This document shows, piece by piece, positions 20,200-31,630 of a stretch of 64,000 bases of DNA. A model generated the notes under the pieces. It worked only from the letters and a program-made list of their open reading frames with translations, was not told the origin of the DNA and ran no database searches. The stretch comes from Novosphingobium colocasiae (lineage in GTDB: Bacteria; Pseudomonadota; Alphaproteobacteria; Sphingomonadales; Sphingomonadaceae), in assembly GCF_014652555.1 (NCBI RefSeq), contig NZ_BMZA01000010.1:62001-126000 (forward strand), given 5' to 3'. The first letter of the stretch is position 1, and each line of letters opens with the position of its first letter. The position numbers and the translations under genes were made by a program.

Positions 20200-20211
20200 T
20201 TAACCGGTTAA
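20200..20211. promoter_or_regulatory. 12-bp perfect palindrome TTAACCGGTTAA
   Basis: The palindrome lies between the divergently transcribed hydrolase gene and the cobalamin riboswitch, about 130 bases from the hydrolase start. It resembles a CtrA half-site pair (TTAA...TTAA), but the spacing is four bases, not seven, so CtrA is not supported. It may be an operator. Confidence 0.35.
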
Positions 20212-20297
20212 GAAACCGTGCGTTTGCCCCGTTTATCAAGGGCTTGGACCAAAGCACTTGTCATGCCGCAGTGCGGCGACTAGGAGCGCCGCCACGT

Positions 20298-20476
20298 CAT
20301 AGGTGCCCGCTATGTGGGCCTAAGAGGGAATTCGGGTGAAGGGACTTGTCCCCATTCCCGTAGCTGCCCCCGCAACTGTGACCGGGGAGCCCGCGCTCCA
20401 CATGCCACTGGCCCTCATCCAACGAGGCCGGGAAGGCGAGGGCGGGCCGTGATCCGGGAGCCAGGAGACCTGCCTG
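20298..20476 (+). ncRNA. Cobalamin (adenosylcobalamin) riboswitch
   Basis: The conserved landmarks occur in order: GGGAA near 20326, GGGTGAA at 20334-20340, CCCGCAACTGTGACC at about 20369-20383, GCCACTGG near 20404, GGGAAGGCGAGGG near 20430, and the terminal AGCCAGGAGACCTGCC at 20459-20474. It precedes btuB by about 120 bases. This class binds adenosylcobalamin and lowers expression of downstream uptake genes, so it should make the btuBFCD operon responsive to vitamin B12. Confidence 0.95.
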
Positions 20477-20599
20477 CTGACGCCGTTATTCGCGCCGGGC
20501 GGGGTGTACCGGAAATGCAGCGGGATGGGCACGGCTTCATGAGAGCCGGGCACGCCTCCGCCATGAACGGCAATTCGTTCAGGTCAGGAGGAAGCTATC

Positions 20600-22492
20600 T
20601 TGCGTAAGTATCTGTATTTCATCACCACCGCCCTTGCGGTGAGCTCGCCCGCGTTCGCGCAGGACAATCAGGCCGTCCCCGCCGCCGATGCGGTGCGCGA
20701 CGATCTCATCACTGTCGTCGCCACCGGCGGGGCCACCCGCGTCGATTGGGCCGGGCAGGCGATCTCGGTCATCGGCGATGCCGAAGTGCGTTCCGTCCAG
20801 GGCACTGACCTCACCCGCGTGCTCGAACGCCTGCCGGGGATCACGATCTCGCGCAATGGCGGGCTTGGTGCCACCACCAGCCTGTTCGTGCGCGGTGCCA
20901 ACTCGCAGCAGTTGCTGGTGATGGTCGACGGCATCCGCGTCGCCGATGTTGCCGCGCCGGGCGGCGGCTACGATTTCGGCGGCCTGTCGAGCGGAGGGAT
21001 CGGCAAGGTGGAACTGCTGCGCGGCTCCAACTCTGTCATCTGGGGTTCGGAAGCGATCGGCGGCGTGCTGGCGCTGACGAGCCGCGACATCGACGGGGTG
21101 CAGGCCGGCATCGAATACGGTTCGCGCGACAGCGTCGATGCCCAGGTCGATGGCGGCGTCGTCGGCGATCGTTACGCGATCAACCTCAACGGCGGCTATT
21201 CGCGCACCGATGGCATCTCGCAGTTCGGCGGCGGCAGCGAGCGGGACGGCTACCGCCAATGGCGGGTCGGCGGCCGCGCCCATGTCGATCTGACGCCCGA
21301 GCTGACCGCGCGTGTCGTCGGTCGCTACTCGGACGGTCGCACCGATATCGACGGATATCCCGCACCCGCCTATGTTTTCGCTGACGATCCGGAATATCAG
21401 AAAAGCCGCGAAATCGGCGCGCTGGCCGGTCTTCGCTACAGCGGCGAGGCACTGACGCTAGACGCCAGCTATCAGCTCTCGGACACCCGCCGACGCTATT
21501 ACGATCCCACTTTTTCCCCCGAGCCCAATTATGAAACGCAGGGGCAGACCCGCCGCGCCCAGTTGGCGGGCTCTTACGACATCCTGCCGGCGCTGCGGCT
21601 CGATTTCGGGGCGGATCACGAGTGGTCGCGCTTCGATGTCTCGTTCGAGGAGCGCCGCCGCGCCAACCTGTCGAGCGGCCATGCCATGCTCGGCTGGTAT
21701 TCCGAAGCGGTAACGGTGGCCGCCGGTCTGCGCTACGACGATCACTCGCGCTTCGGCGATGCCTGGACCTTCGGTGCGAACGGCTCGGTCGCGCTGGTTG
21801 GCGAGCTACGTGCCCGCGCATCCTACGGTGAAGGCTTCAAGGTGCCGACGCTTTATCAGCTTTTTTCCGACTACGGTAATGACAAGCTACACCCCGAACG
21901 CAGCCGCAGCTATGATGCCGGACTGGAATGGGGCGATCGCAACGGCGCGCTGTTCGCCGCCGTCACCGGGTTCCGGCGCGACAGTCGCAACCTGATCGAC
22001 TATGTCTCGTGCTTCAGCACCAGCAATCCGCTGTGCGATGACGGCGGCTACGGCTTTTACGACAATGTCGGCAAGGCCCGCGCCACCGGCGTCGAAGTGG
22101 AGCTGGGGGCTCAGGTGTCCCCGGCGCTGCGCGGGCGGGCGAGCTACACCTATGTGAAGACCACCAATCGCACGGCGGGCGATCCCAACCAGGGCAACGA
22201 TCTGGCCCGGCGTCCGCGCAATGCCATCACCGTATCGCTCGACTGGACCAGCCCCTGGGGGCTGGTGCTGGGCGGCGATATCCGCATGGTGTCCGATGCT
22301 TATGACAATGCCTCCAACGCCACGCAGATCGACGGCTGGGCCACTGGCACGATCCGCGCCAGCCTGCCTCTGGGTGAGCACTTCGAACTGTTCGGGCGCG
22401 TCGAGAACGTGACCGACAGCCACTACGAAGTGGTCAGCGGCTATGGCACGGCCGGTCGTTCGGCCTTTGCCGGGGTACGGGTGAAAATGTGA
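20600..22492 (+). CDS. btuB: TonB-dependent vitamin B12 outer-membrane receptor
   Basis: The start is a TTG at 20600 placed eight bases after a perfect AGGAGG; no ATG fits. The 630-residue product has a signal peptide ending AFAQDN, a TonB-box-like DLITVVATGG, a plug domain (VERLPG-like ERLPGITISRNGG, LFVRGANSQQ, GSNSVIWGSEAIGG) and a 22-strand barrel ending in an aromatic-rich C-terminus. It imports cobalamin across the outer membrane using TonB energy. The riboswitch upstream and the btuFCD genes directly downstream fix its substrate. Confidence 0.93.
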   Translation: MRKYLYFITTALAVSSPAFAQDNQAVPAADAVRDDLITVVATGGATRVDWAGQAISVIGDAEVRSVQGTDLTRVLERLPGITISRNGGLGATTSLFVRGANSQQLLVMVDGIRVADVAAPGGGYDFGGLSSGGIGKVELLRGSNSVIWGSEAIGGVLALTSRDIDGVQAGIEYGSRDSVDAQVDGGVVGDRYAINLNGGYSRTDGISQFGGGSERDGYRQWRVGGRAHVDLTPELTARVVGRYSDGRTDIDGYPAPAYVFADDPEYQKSREIGALAGLRYSGEALTLDASYQLSDTRRRYYDPTFSPEPNYETQGQTRRAQLAGSYDILPALRLDFGADHEWSRFDVSFEERRRANLSSGHAMLGWYSEAVTVAAGLRYDDHSRFGDAWTFGANGSVALVGELRARASYGEGFKVPTLYQLFSDYGNDKLHPERSRSYDAGLEWGDRNGALFAAVTGFRRDSRNLIDYVSCFSTSNPLCDDGGYGFYDNVGKARATGVEVELGAQVSPALRGRASYTYVKTTNRTAGDPNQGNDLARRPRNAITVSLDWTSPWGLVLGGDIRMVSDAYDNASNATQIDGWATGTIRASLPLGEHFELFGRVENVTDSHYEVVSGYGTAGRSAFAGVRVKM

Positions 22493-23343
22493 TCCGCCGC
22501 GCCGCCCCGCTCATCGCGCTCCTCCTGACCGGCTGTCTGCCGGACGGGCAGGGCGCGGCGGTGCCGGGCGGCGCGCCTTCGGCTGCCCGGCCGACCATCG
22601 TATCACTCAATCCCTGCAGCGACGCGATCCTTGCCGGGATGTCGGTGCCCGGCCAGTTGCTGGCGATCTCCCACTACAGCCAGGAGGCCACCTCGACCTC
22701 GATGGACCTTGCCGCCGCCCGCCGGCTGCGGTCCACCGGCGGCACGCTGGAAGAGGTTCTGGCGCTGCGCCCGGATATCGTCGTTGCCGGGTCTTACGTC
22801 TCGCCACCGTTGGCGCAGGGCCTGCGCGATGCCGGCATCCGGCTGGTCACCTATCCGATGCCGGCCACCGTCGCCCAGTCGGAAACGCAGATCCGTGATC
22901 TGGCCCGCCTTTCCGGAAATATCGCGTATGGCGAGCAGCTTGTCGGCGCAATCGAACATGCTTTGAAAGCTGCCGACCGGCATCGCGGCCAGCCTCCGGT
23001 CCAAGCGCTGGTGTGGGAAATGGGCGGGATCGTGGCCGGCAACGACACGCTGATCGCGGACCTCCTCGCGCACGCCGGGTACGCCAATGCGGCATCGGCG
23101 CGCGGCCTCGCCCAGGCCGACTACCTGCCGCTCGAACGGATGCTGGCCGACCCCCCGCGCGTGATCTTCACGATCGGCCACGCTGCCGGTGAAGAGGACC
23201 GGCTGCTGCGCCATCCGGTGCTGGCGCGGCTGGCCGGGGTGCAGCGCATTCCGCTTGACGGCAGCCTGCACTGGTGCGGCGGCCCGACGATCCCGCGCGC
23301 GCTTGCACGCCTCGCACGCCTGCGCGAAGGGTTGGCGAAATGA
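22489..23343 (+). CDS. btuF: Cobalamin ABC transporter substrate-binding protein (BtuF-like)
   Basis: The GTG start at 22489 overlaps the btuB stop by four bases (ATGTGA-type coupling). The 284-residue protein begins with a lipoprotein signal ending in LLTGC, so it is probably tethered to the inner membrane. It has the two-lobed TroA-type pattern (PTIVSLNPCSDAI, LRPDIVVAGSY, and the C-terminal lobe). It should deliver cobalamin from BtuB to the BtuCD permease. Gene order and the riboswitch are the main reason for assigning cobalamin rather than a siderophore. Confidence 0.85.
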   Translation: MIRRAAPLIALLLTGCLPDGQGAAVPGGAPSAARPTIVSLNPCSDAILAGMSVPGQLLAISHYSQEATSTSMDLAAARRLRSTGGTLEEVLALRPDIVVAGSYVSPPLAQGLRDAGIRLVTYPMPATVAQSETQIRDLARLSGNIAYGEQLVGAIEHALKAADRHRGQPPVQALVWEMGGIVAGNDTLIADLLAHAGYANAASARGLAQADYLPLERMLADPPRVIFTIGHAAGEEDRLLRHPVLARLAGVQRIPLDGSLHWCGGPTIPRALARLARLREGLAK

Positions 23344-24305
23344 ACCGCCGCCTGATCCTGCTGCTGCTCGCCGCGCTGGTGCTGGCAGTGCCGCTGTCGT
23401 TGCTGGCGGGGCGGGTGTGGATCGATCCGTTCGCACCGCAAACGCGCTATGCGGCCGTCATCGTCTTTGAACTGCGCTTGCCGCGCGCGATCCTGGCGCT
23501 GGTGCTGGGGGCGGGGCTCGGCGCGGCGGGTGCGGCGATGCAGGGTTTCCTGCGCAATCCGCTGGCCGATCCGGGCCTGTTCGGCGTCGCGCCGGGCGCG
23601 GCGCTGGGCGCGGTGCTGAGCTTCTGGACCGGCTATGCCGCTTCGGCATGGCTGCTGCCTGTTTTTGCGCTGTGCGGGGCGGCGGGGGCCATGGCGCTGC
23701 TGGCGTTGATCGCCGGACGCGACGGCGGCATCGCGCTGTTCACGCTTGCCGGGTTGATGATCTCAAGCCTCGCCGGCGCGCTAACCAGCCTGGCGATCAG
23801 CCTTTCGCCCACGCCGTTCGCGATGAGCGAGATCGTGACCTGGCTGATGGGGGCGCTGGCCGACCGATCCTGGCGCGAAGTGTGGATCGCCACGCCGCCA
23901 ACCCTGGTCGGGATCGCGCTGCTCGCCAGCGTCGGCCGCAGCCTTGACGCGCTGACGCTGGGCGATGCGGCGGCACGCTCGCTCGGCGTCGATCCGCGCC
24001 GGCTGCAGGCGCTGATGATCGCCGGCATTGGGCTTACCGTTGGCGCGGGCGTTGCGGTGGCGGGGATCATCGGTTTCGTCGGACTGATCGTGCCGCACCT
24101 GGTGCGCCCGCTGACCGACCGCCGCCCGTCGAGCCTGCTGGTGCCCAGCGCGCTCGCCGGGGCGCTGCTCTTGCTGGTCGCCGATTGCCTGTGCCGTATC
24201 CTCCCGCTCAGCGGTAGCGAACTGCGACTGGGCATCGCGCTCAGCTTGCTCGGTGCGCCGTTCTTCCTCGTCCTGCTGTTGCGGATGCGGCGGGGGCTGG
24301 CATGA
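23340..24305 (+). CDS. btuC: Cobalamin ABC transporter permease (BtuC/FecCD family)
   Basis: The start at 23340 overlaps the btuF stop by four bases (ATGA) and gives MNRRLILLLLAALVLA. The 321-residue FecCD-type protein has about ten membrane segments and the family motifs LRLPRAILALVLGAGLG, GxxMQG-like GAAMQGFLRNPLADP, and the cytoplasmic coupling region GFVGLIVPHLVR. Longer in-frame starts would overlap btuF by dozens of bases and are unlikely. Confidence 0.93.
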   Translation: MNRRLILLLLAALVLAVPLSLLAGRVWIDPFAPQTRYAAVIVFELRLPRAILALVLGAGLGAAGAAMQGFLRNPLADPGLFGVAPGAALGAVLSFWTGYAASAWLLPVFALCGAAGAMALLALIAGRDGGIALFTLAGLMISSLAGALTSLAISLSPTPFAMSEIVTWLMGALADRSWREVWIATPPTLVGIALLASVGRSLDALTLGDAAARSLGVDPRRLQALMIAGIGLTVGAGVAVAGIIGFVGLIVPHLVRPLTDRRPSSLLVPSALAGALLLLVADCLCRILPLSGSELRLGIALSLLGAPFFLVLLLRMRRGLA

Positions 24306-25042
24306 CGCTGAGCGCGCAGGACGTGACCCTTGCCGGCCGCCTCTCCGGCGTCTCGCTGTCGTTGCGGTCGGGCGAACTCACCGCCATCTGCGGGCCAAAC
24401 GGGGCGGGAAAGTCCAGCCTCCTGGCCTGCCTTGCCGGCCTGACCGCACCCGAAGCCGGCACTGTCCTGCTCGACGATGGCAAGCTTGCGGCGATCCCCG
24501 GAGCGATGCGGGCGCGGCGGATCGGATATCTGCCGCAATCACCGCAGATCGCTTGGGATATCTCGGTCGAGGTGCTGGTTTCGCTGGGGCGGCTGCCCTG
24601 GCCCGACGCCCCCTCGGAGACTGCGCGCGCGGCGATCGAGGCTGCGCTTTCGGCGATGGATATGGGACATCTGCGCCACCGCCCGGTCTCGCGCCTGTCG
24701 GGCGGCGAGCGGGCACGGACGCTGATGGCGCGGGTGCTGGCAACACGGCCGGACTGGCTGCTGGCTGATGAACCGCTTGCCAGCCTGGACCTGGCGCATG
24801 CCTCGGGACTGATCCGTTGTTTCCGCGATCAGGCAAAGGCCGGGCACGGGGTGGTGCTGGTGCTCCACGATCTGGCCTGCGCGATGAATCATGCCGATCG
24901 GGTGGTGGTGCTCGATCAGGGGCATATCGCCGCCGATGGCCCGCCGCATGAGGCGCTGAACGAAGATGTGATCGCGCGGGTATGGGGCGTCAATGGTCGC
25001 TGGCTGGGGGAGCCGGGCTTTCGGGCGCTGTCGCTGCCCTGA
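24302..25042 (+). CDS. btuD: Cobalamin ABC transporter ATP-binding protein
   Basis: The 246-residue ABC ATPase shows Walker A GPNGAGKSS, Q-loop GYLPQSPQ, signature LSGGERART, Walker B WLLADEP and the switch histidine in VLVLHD. It overlaps btuC by four bases and is the last gene of the riboswitch-controlled operon. It powers import of cobalamin through BtuC. It converges with the RlpA-like gene four bases downstream. Confidence 0.93.
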   Translation: MTLSAQDVTLAGRLSGVSLSLRSGELTAICGPNGAGKSSLLACLAGLTAPEAGTVLLDDGKLAAIPGAMRARRIGYLPQSPQIAWDISVEVLVSLGRLPWPDAPSETARAAIEAALSAMDMGHLRHRPVSRLSGGERARTLMARVLATRPDWLLADEPLASLDLAHASGLIRCFRDQAKAGHGVVLVLHDLACAMNHADRVVVLDQGHIAADGPPHEALNEDVIARVWGVNGRWLGEPGFRALSLP

Positions 25043-25046
25043 CGGG

Positions 25047-25628
25047 TCAGCGCGGGCCGACGCCGCGCGCGAACTGGTCCTGCAGATTGCGCAGCGCCCG
25101 CCCGGATACCGGCGGCAAGCCGCGCGGCTCGCGCCCTTCGCGCAGAGCCTTGCGATCGGCTTCGCTCGGTTGGACCACACGGACCCGAACCGCCGCCTTG
25201 CCCTTGTTCCGCACCCCCAGTCGCTCCGCCGCGCCGCGCGACAGGTCGATGATCCGCGCCTGCTCACCAAACGGGCCGCGATCGTTCACCCGCAGCAGGA
25301 TACGCTTCCCGGTGTCAAGCGCGGTAACCTCGACATAACTCGGCAAGGGCAGGGTGCGATGGGCGGCGGTCGCCCACCCGGTCTGGAACCGCTCCCCGTT
25401 AGCGGTGCGATTGCCGCTCTCATTGCCGTACCATGTGGCATAGCCGAGCATGTCGTAGCCCGGATCGGCGGCGGGCGTATAGGTTGTGCCGCGCACCATA
25501 TAAGGCGGGCCGATCCGCACCGGCACATCCGCCACCGGCCGAAACTTGCCGCCGCCGCACCCGGCGAGTGCCATTGCGGCAGCGGCTGCCAGCGCAAGCC
25601 GGCCGGGACAAGGATAGGCGCGGACCAT
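25047..25628 (-). CDS. RlpA-family lipoprotein, double-psi beta-barrel
   Basis: The 193-residue protein starts at the ATG at 25628; a TTG two codons upstream is in frame. It has a lipobox LAGC near residue 21. The double-psi beta-barrel core is visible as GYATWYGNESGNRTANGE, RILLRVNDRGPF and IIDLSRGAAERLG, with the conserved Asp of NDRGPF. RlpA proteins are septal lytic transglycosylases that cut denuded glycan strands. No SPOR domain is present, so septal targeting is uncertain. A second RlpA-like gene lies at 30957-31457. Confidence 0.87.
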   Translation of the reverse strand: MVRAYPCPGRLALAAAAAMALAGCGGGKFRPVADVPVRIGPPYMVRGTTYTPAADPGYDMLGYATWYGNESGNRTANGERFQTGWATAAHRTLPLPSYVEVTALDTGKRILLRVNDRGPFGEQARIIDLSRGAAERLGVRNKGKAAVRVRVVQPSEADRKALREGREPRGLPPVSGRALRNLQDQFARGVGPR

Positions 25629-25697
25629 ACTCAAACGCTAAGCCGGTCCCGCCGACGCGTCACGGCTGCGTCGCGCTTTATCCTCTGCTTTCAGGTC

Positions 25698-25859
25698 TCA
25701 GGCGGTGTGAAACCGGCCGCCTGACCAGATACGCATCGGCTCGGCCCCACCTCCGCGCTTTTCGGCAATCTGGCGGTCGAAAATGAGCGAACCGGTCCGC
25801 TCGCTCCCGTGGGGCGCGAAACGGTTGCGGCGATAGAGCATCTGCTTGTCATCGATCAT
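25698..25859 (-). CDS. Small protein (53 aa), conserved-looking, unknown function
   Basis: This short frame starts with ATG at 25859, preceded by AGGAG six bases upstream, and stops with TGA. The 53-residue product begins MIDDKQMLYRRNRFAPHG and ends WSGGRFHTA. It is hydrophilic and basic with no signal peptide or cysteine. GC-rich third positions and the strong ribosome binding site argue that it is translated. I cannot assign a function. It sits between the RlpA-like lipoprotein and a small exported protein, all on the minus strand. Confidence 0.65.
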   Translation of the reverse strand: MIDDKQMLYRRNRFAPHGSERTGSLIFDRQIAEKRGGGAEPMRIWSGGRFHTA

Positions 25860-25980
25860 GGCTCTTCTCCTCTCACCTCACCATATAGACCTGATGGGGG
25901 CGTGCTGCCAGATCGGGCAGGCGCTGCCTCGGGATTTATCGCCCTGTCGGACCGTGCATCAGGCCATCGGCAGGGCGCTG

Positions 25981-26400
25981 CTACCGGGCGCAGTATTCGG
26001 TGTACCCGGCGCGGCAGGCAGCCACGTCCCGCCGCCACTGCGCCACGGCCTCGTCATACTCGCGACGGGCATCGGCATAGTCCGCCTCGGCGCGCGTGGC
26101 GCGATAGCCGGAGTCGTGAGCGGGCGGCGGTGAAGTCGCCTCGTACTCCGCACGTCCGCGCGTCGCATCGTAAGCGCGCCAGCCACTGGCGTAGCCCGCG
26201 TCGCGATCGCGGACTGTGGCGAGCTGGGCTTCGTTCATGCGACGGATCGTCTCGCGGTCAGCTTCGCGCGCGGCTTGGTTGCGCATGGCGGGATCGGTCG
26301 GGTCGTCAGCCCGAGCGAGCTGCGGGGCGGCGGCGCTTGCCAGTGCGAAGGCGGTGAACGCGGCGCGCGCCGCCACGCCGAACGGAGTGGGTTTTCTCAT
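25981..26400 (-). CDS. Exported small protein of unknown function (139 aa)
   Basis: The frame is open far upstream across uvrA on the opposite strand, but that part is a shadow. From the ATG at 26400 the product has a signal peptide (hydrophobic ARAAFTAFALASAAAPQLARA) and a mature part rich in Arg/Ala/Asp/Tyr. That part has repeated YxxARxEY-like helices and two cysteines near the C-terminus (AACRAGYTEYCAR). It is probably periplasmic. The family is not recognised. Confidence 0.7.
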   Translation of the reverse strand: MRKPTPFGVAARAAFTAFALASAAAPQLARADDPTDPAMRNQAAREADRETIRRMNEAQLATVRDRDAGYASGWRAYDATRGRAEYEATSPPPAHDSGYRATRAEADYADARREYDEAVAQWRRDVAACRAGYTEYCAR

Positions 26401-26626
26401 CGTATCATCCCTGAAACGCGGTGTTTTTCGCTCCGCGTCGGCGTGCGCGAAGACGTATGGCGTGTTGCCGCCGTACCGCGCCAACGAAATGCGACGGGGA
26501 GAGTGGCCTAGCGCCGACCGGTGCAAATTTCGGGGCGGGGTGGCCGTGCGTTGCAATCCCGGCGGCGCGCGCCAACATAGGGGATCGAACCCGGTGCATC
26601 GATCCCGCGTGCCTCTTGCGATGCGC

Positions 26627-26641
26627 GAACAAATCTGGAAC
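26627..26641 (+). promoter_or_regulatory. LexA (SOS) box in front of uvrA
   Basis: The sequence GAAC-aaatctg-GAAC is an exact match to the alphaproteobacterial LexA consensus GTTC-N7-GTTC read on the other strand. It lies 12 bases before the uvrA start, overlapping a possible TTGCGA/AACAAA promoter pair. SOS control of uvrA is expected in this class. Confidence 0.85.
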
Positions 26642-26652
26642 AAATATCTCCC

Positions 26653-29547
<2,895 letters not shown>

Positions 29548-29560
29548 ACAGCAGGGCTGA

Positions 29561-30685
29561 TCAGGCGGCGGGGGCCAGATCGGCCTGCGGTTTCGGCCGG
29601 CTTGTACCGGCCGGAGACCGGGCGTCGCGCGCGAGCTGTTCGATGAAGGCCAGCTTGCCGACGATCGCCTTTGACAGGTTGAACGGATAGAGATCCGGCT
29701 GGCCCATCGCCCGGTTCATCGCGTTCATCGCGAAAGCCAGCGGGGCCATCGCCTCGGCCAGGCGGGCAGCCTCGGCGGTATAAGGATCGAAGCCGATCTC
29801 CACCTCGCGCGGTGCTCCCGGCGCGCCCAGTTCGAGCGACAGGTCCAGCCCGCCGCCGGTGGCGAGAACATCGACGATATGGAGATAGTGCGCGAAGGTT
29901 TCGGCGAAATCCTCCCACGGGTGTGATGTGGCGTAATGACTGACATAAGCGTCGGTCCAGATATTGCCGCCGTTATCGGCGTAGTGCGCCTGAAGGGCGG
30001 TCGAATAGTCGGCGCGCTCATCGCCGAACAGGGCCCGGAACGCCTCAAGCCGCTTGGCATCGGGAGCAACCAGTCGGGACCAGAAATGGTGGCCTACTTC
30101 GTGCCGGAAGTGGCCCAGCAGGGTGCGATACGGCTCACCCATCGCCGCGCGGGTGCGTTCGCGTTCGGCGTCGTCGGCCTCGATCAGGTTGAGCGTTATC
30201 AGGCCGTCGTCGTGGCCGGTCAACACGCGCCGGTGCCCGGTCGCCTCCGCTTCCGGGTCATGGAGGAAATCGAACGCCAGCCCCTGACGCTCGGGCGTTT
30301 CCTCAGCTTTGGTCTCCAGCGGGAGGCCAAGCCGGATCAGGGTATGGAACATCCGCCGCTTGGCCGCTTCCACTTTGGCCCAGCGCTCCGGCACGGTCGG
30401 TTCGGCCAGGTCGGGAATGGTGCGATTGTGACGGCAGGCGCGGCACATCGGCGTATCGTCGTCGGTTTCCACCAGCCAGTTGCAGATCTGGAAATCGTTG
30501 TTGTTGGCGCAGACCACGACAGGCGCTTCGTTGCCTTCGCCGTCGCGCCAGGTGGTGGCATTGTCGGCAAGGAACAGGAAGGTGTCGCGGCCGGGTTCAT
30601 AGCCCAGCGTGGCGCTGCATCCGGGGCAGACGCGCACTTCGAAATGGTTGAGCCGGCGGCAATTGGGGCAGGGATAAGGGCGCAT
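29561..30685 (-). CDS. Putative zinc-binding metallopeptidase with N-terminal zinc ribbon
   Basis: The 374-residue protein starts with a zinc ribbon (C6-x2-C9...C20-x2-C23; CPNC and CPGC). A second cysteine pair lies in MCRACRHN, which may complete another ribbon. The catalytic region has HEVGHHFW (HExxH) near residue 195 and a downstream WEDFAETFAHYLH segment, the gluzincin-like layout of the putative zinc-binding metallopeptidase family (Peptidase_Mx). Substrates are unknown. It converges with uvrA with only 13 bases between stops. Confidence 0.8.
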   Translation of the reverse strand: MRPYPCPNCRRLNHFEVRVCPGCSATLGYEPGRDTFLFLADNATTWRDGEGNEAPVVVCANNNDFQICNWLVETDDDTPMCRACRHNRTIPDLAEPTVPERWAKVEAAKRRMFHTLIRLGLPLETKAEETPERQGLAFDFLHDPEAEATGHRRVLTGHDDGLITLNLIEADDAERERTRAAMGEPYRTLLGHFRHEVGHHFWSRLVAPDAKRLEAFRALFGDERADYSTALQAHYADNGGNIWTDAYVSHYATSHPWEDFAETFAHYLHIVDVLATGGGLDLSLELGAPGAPREVEIGFDPYTAEAARLAEAMAPLAFAMNAMNRAMGQPDLYPFNLSKAIVGKLAFIEQLARDARSPAGTSRPKPQADLAPAA

Positions 30686-30956
30686 AGTCTCTTCTCGTCA
30701 GCCAGAGGGGCAGTCGGGCACATAACGAGGAAGCGCCACCGCCGTTTCCGCGTGGCCGAGAAATATCGAAGCGGGCGGTCCGGTCAGGCCGGCGGTCGCT
30801 CGCGATGCACTTTTTGTCCGTGGCGGGGAACCAAGTCCGCCCATAGTGCATTTGGGGTGTGAAGGTCGGCGCGGTGTTCTTCCCCCCCCTCCCGCGCACC
30901 GCGTCGGCCGCCCCCTACAGGACAGCGTCACCCTACACGGTATCAACCGGGTTGGG

Positions 30957-31457
30957 TCAGTCGTCGGCCTCAACGGCGAGCGACACCATGCCGCTGCCCG
31001 CGCGCTCGATCCCCAACTGGCGCGCTGCGGCCTGGGACAGGTCGATTACGCGATTGCCGTGAAACGGGCCGCGATCATTGATGGTTACAATAACAGATTG
31101 GCCGGTGGCCGCATTGGTCACTTGCACGTGCGATCCCATCGGCAGGCTGCGGTGCGCTGCGGTCAAGGCACCGGGATCGTATCGTTCACCGCTGGCGGTG
31201 CGTGCGCCGATCAGTTCGCGGCCGTAATAGCTGGCTATCCCTTTGCCCATCGGCTGGTAGACCGGTGCAGGGGGTGGCGCAGGAACAGCAGTAGCCGGAA
31301 CCGGGGAGAGGACGGGAGCGGGCGAAAGCGTGGCCGCCGGTGCAGTGGGCGAAACCGCAACGCGGACCAGGGCGGAATCGGCATGAAGCGGACTGGCGAT
31401 CAGGAACATGGTGGCCGAGCACAATGCCGCCACTTTGCTGATGATGATGGCCCGCAA
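30957..31457 (-). CDS. RlpA-family double-psi beta-barrel protein, exported
   Basis: The 166-residue protein begins at a TTG at 31457 (no in-frame ATG precedes the signal peptide). The N-terminal signal peptide (VAALCSATMFLIASPLHA) is followed by a Pro/Ala-rich linker. The double-psi barrel shows GIASYYGRELIGARTASGE, VTINDRGPF and VIDLSQAAARQLG. It is predicted to act on peptidoglycan in the periplasm like RlpA. Unlike the copy at 25047 it lacks a lipobox, so it may be soluble. Confidence 0.83.
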   Translation of the reverse strand: MRAIIISKVAALCSATMFLIASPLHADSALVRVAVSPTAPAATLSPAPVLSPVPATAVPAPPPAPVYQPMGKGIASYYGRELIGARTASGERYDPGALTAAHRSLPMGSHVQVTNAATGQSVIVTINDRGPFHGNRVIDLSQAAARQLGIERAGSGMVSLAVEADD

Positions 31458-31542
31458 AACATACCCCGCTTCGTCATTGACGATGCGCGGCTTCTACAGG
31501 AAGCGGCCGCCGGTGGGGATGGCGGGACTCGGGACGCGCGAA

Positions 31543-31570
31543 CGGCCCGTCGCGTTAAGGCAACGGGCCG
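31543..31570 (-). terminator. Hairpin after argG
   Basis: An 8-bp perfect stem (CGGCCCGT/ACGGGCCG) with a 12-base loop lies about 60 bases downstream of the argG stop. The tail is not T-rich, so termination is only plausible. Confidence 0.4.
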
Positions 31571-31630
31571 CCGAGATATGTTAACAGGTGAGCATTTGCG
31601 TTAACCCGGCATCGTGCGCCGGGCGTCCGG

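Noticed and set aside
26570..26600. tRNA T-arm-like string (ggatcgaaccc) before uvrA
   Set aside because: The flanking bases do not form the T stem and there are no D or anticodon arms at the right spacing.
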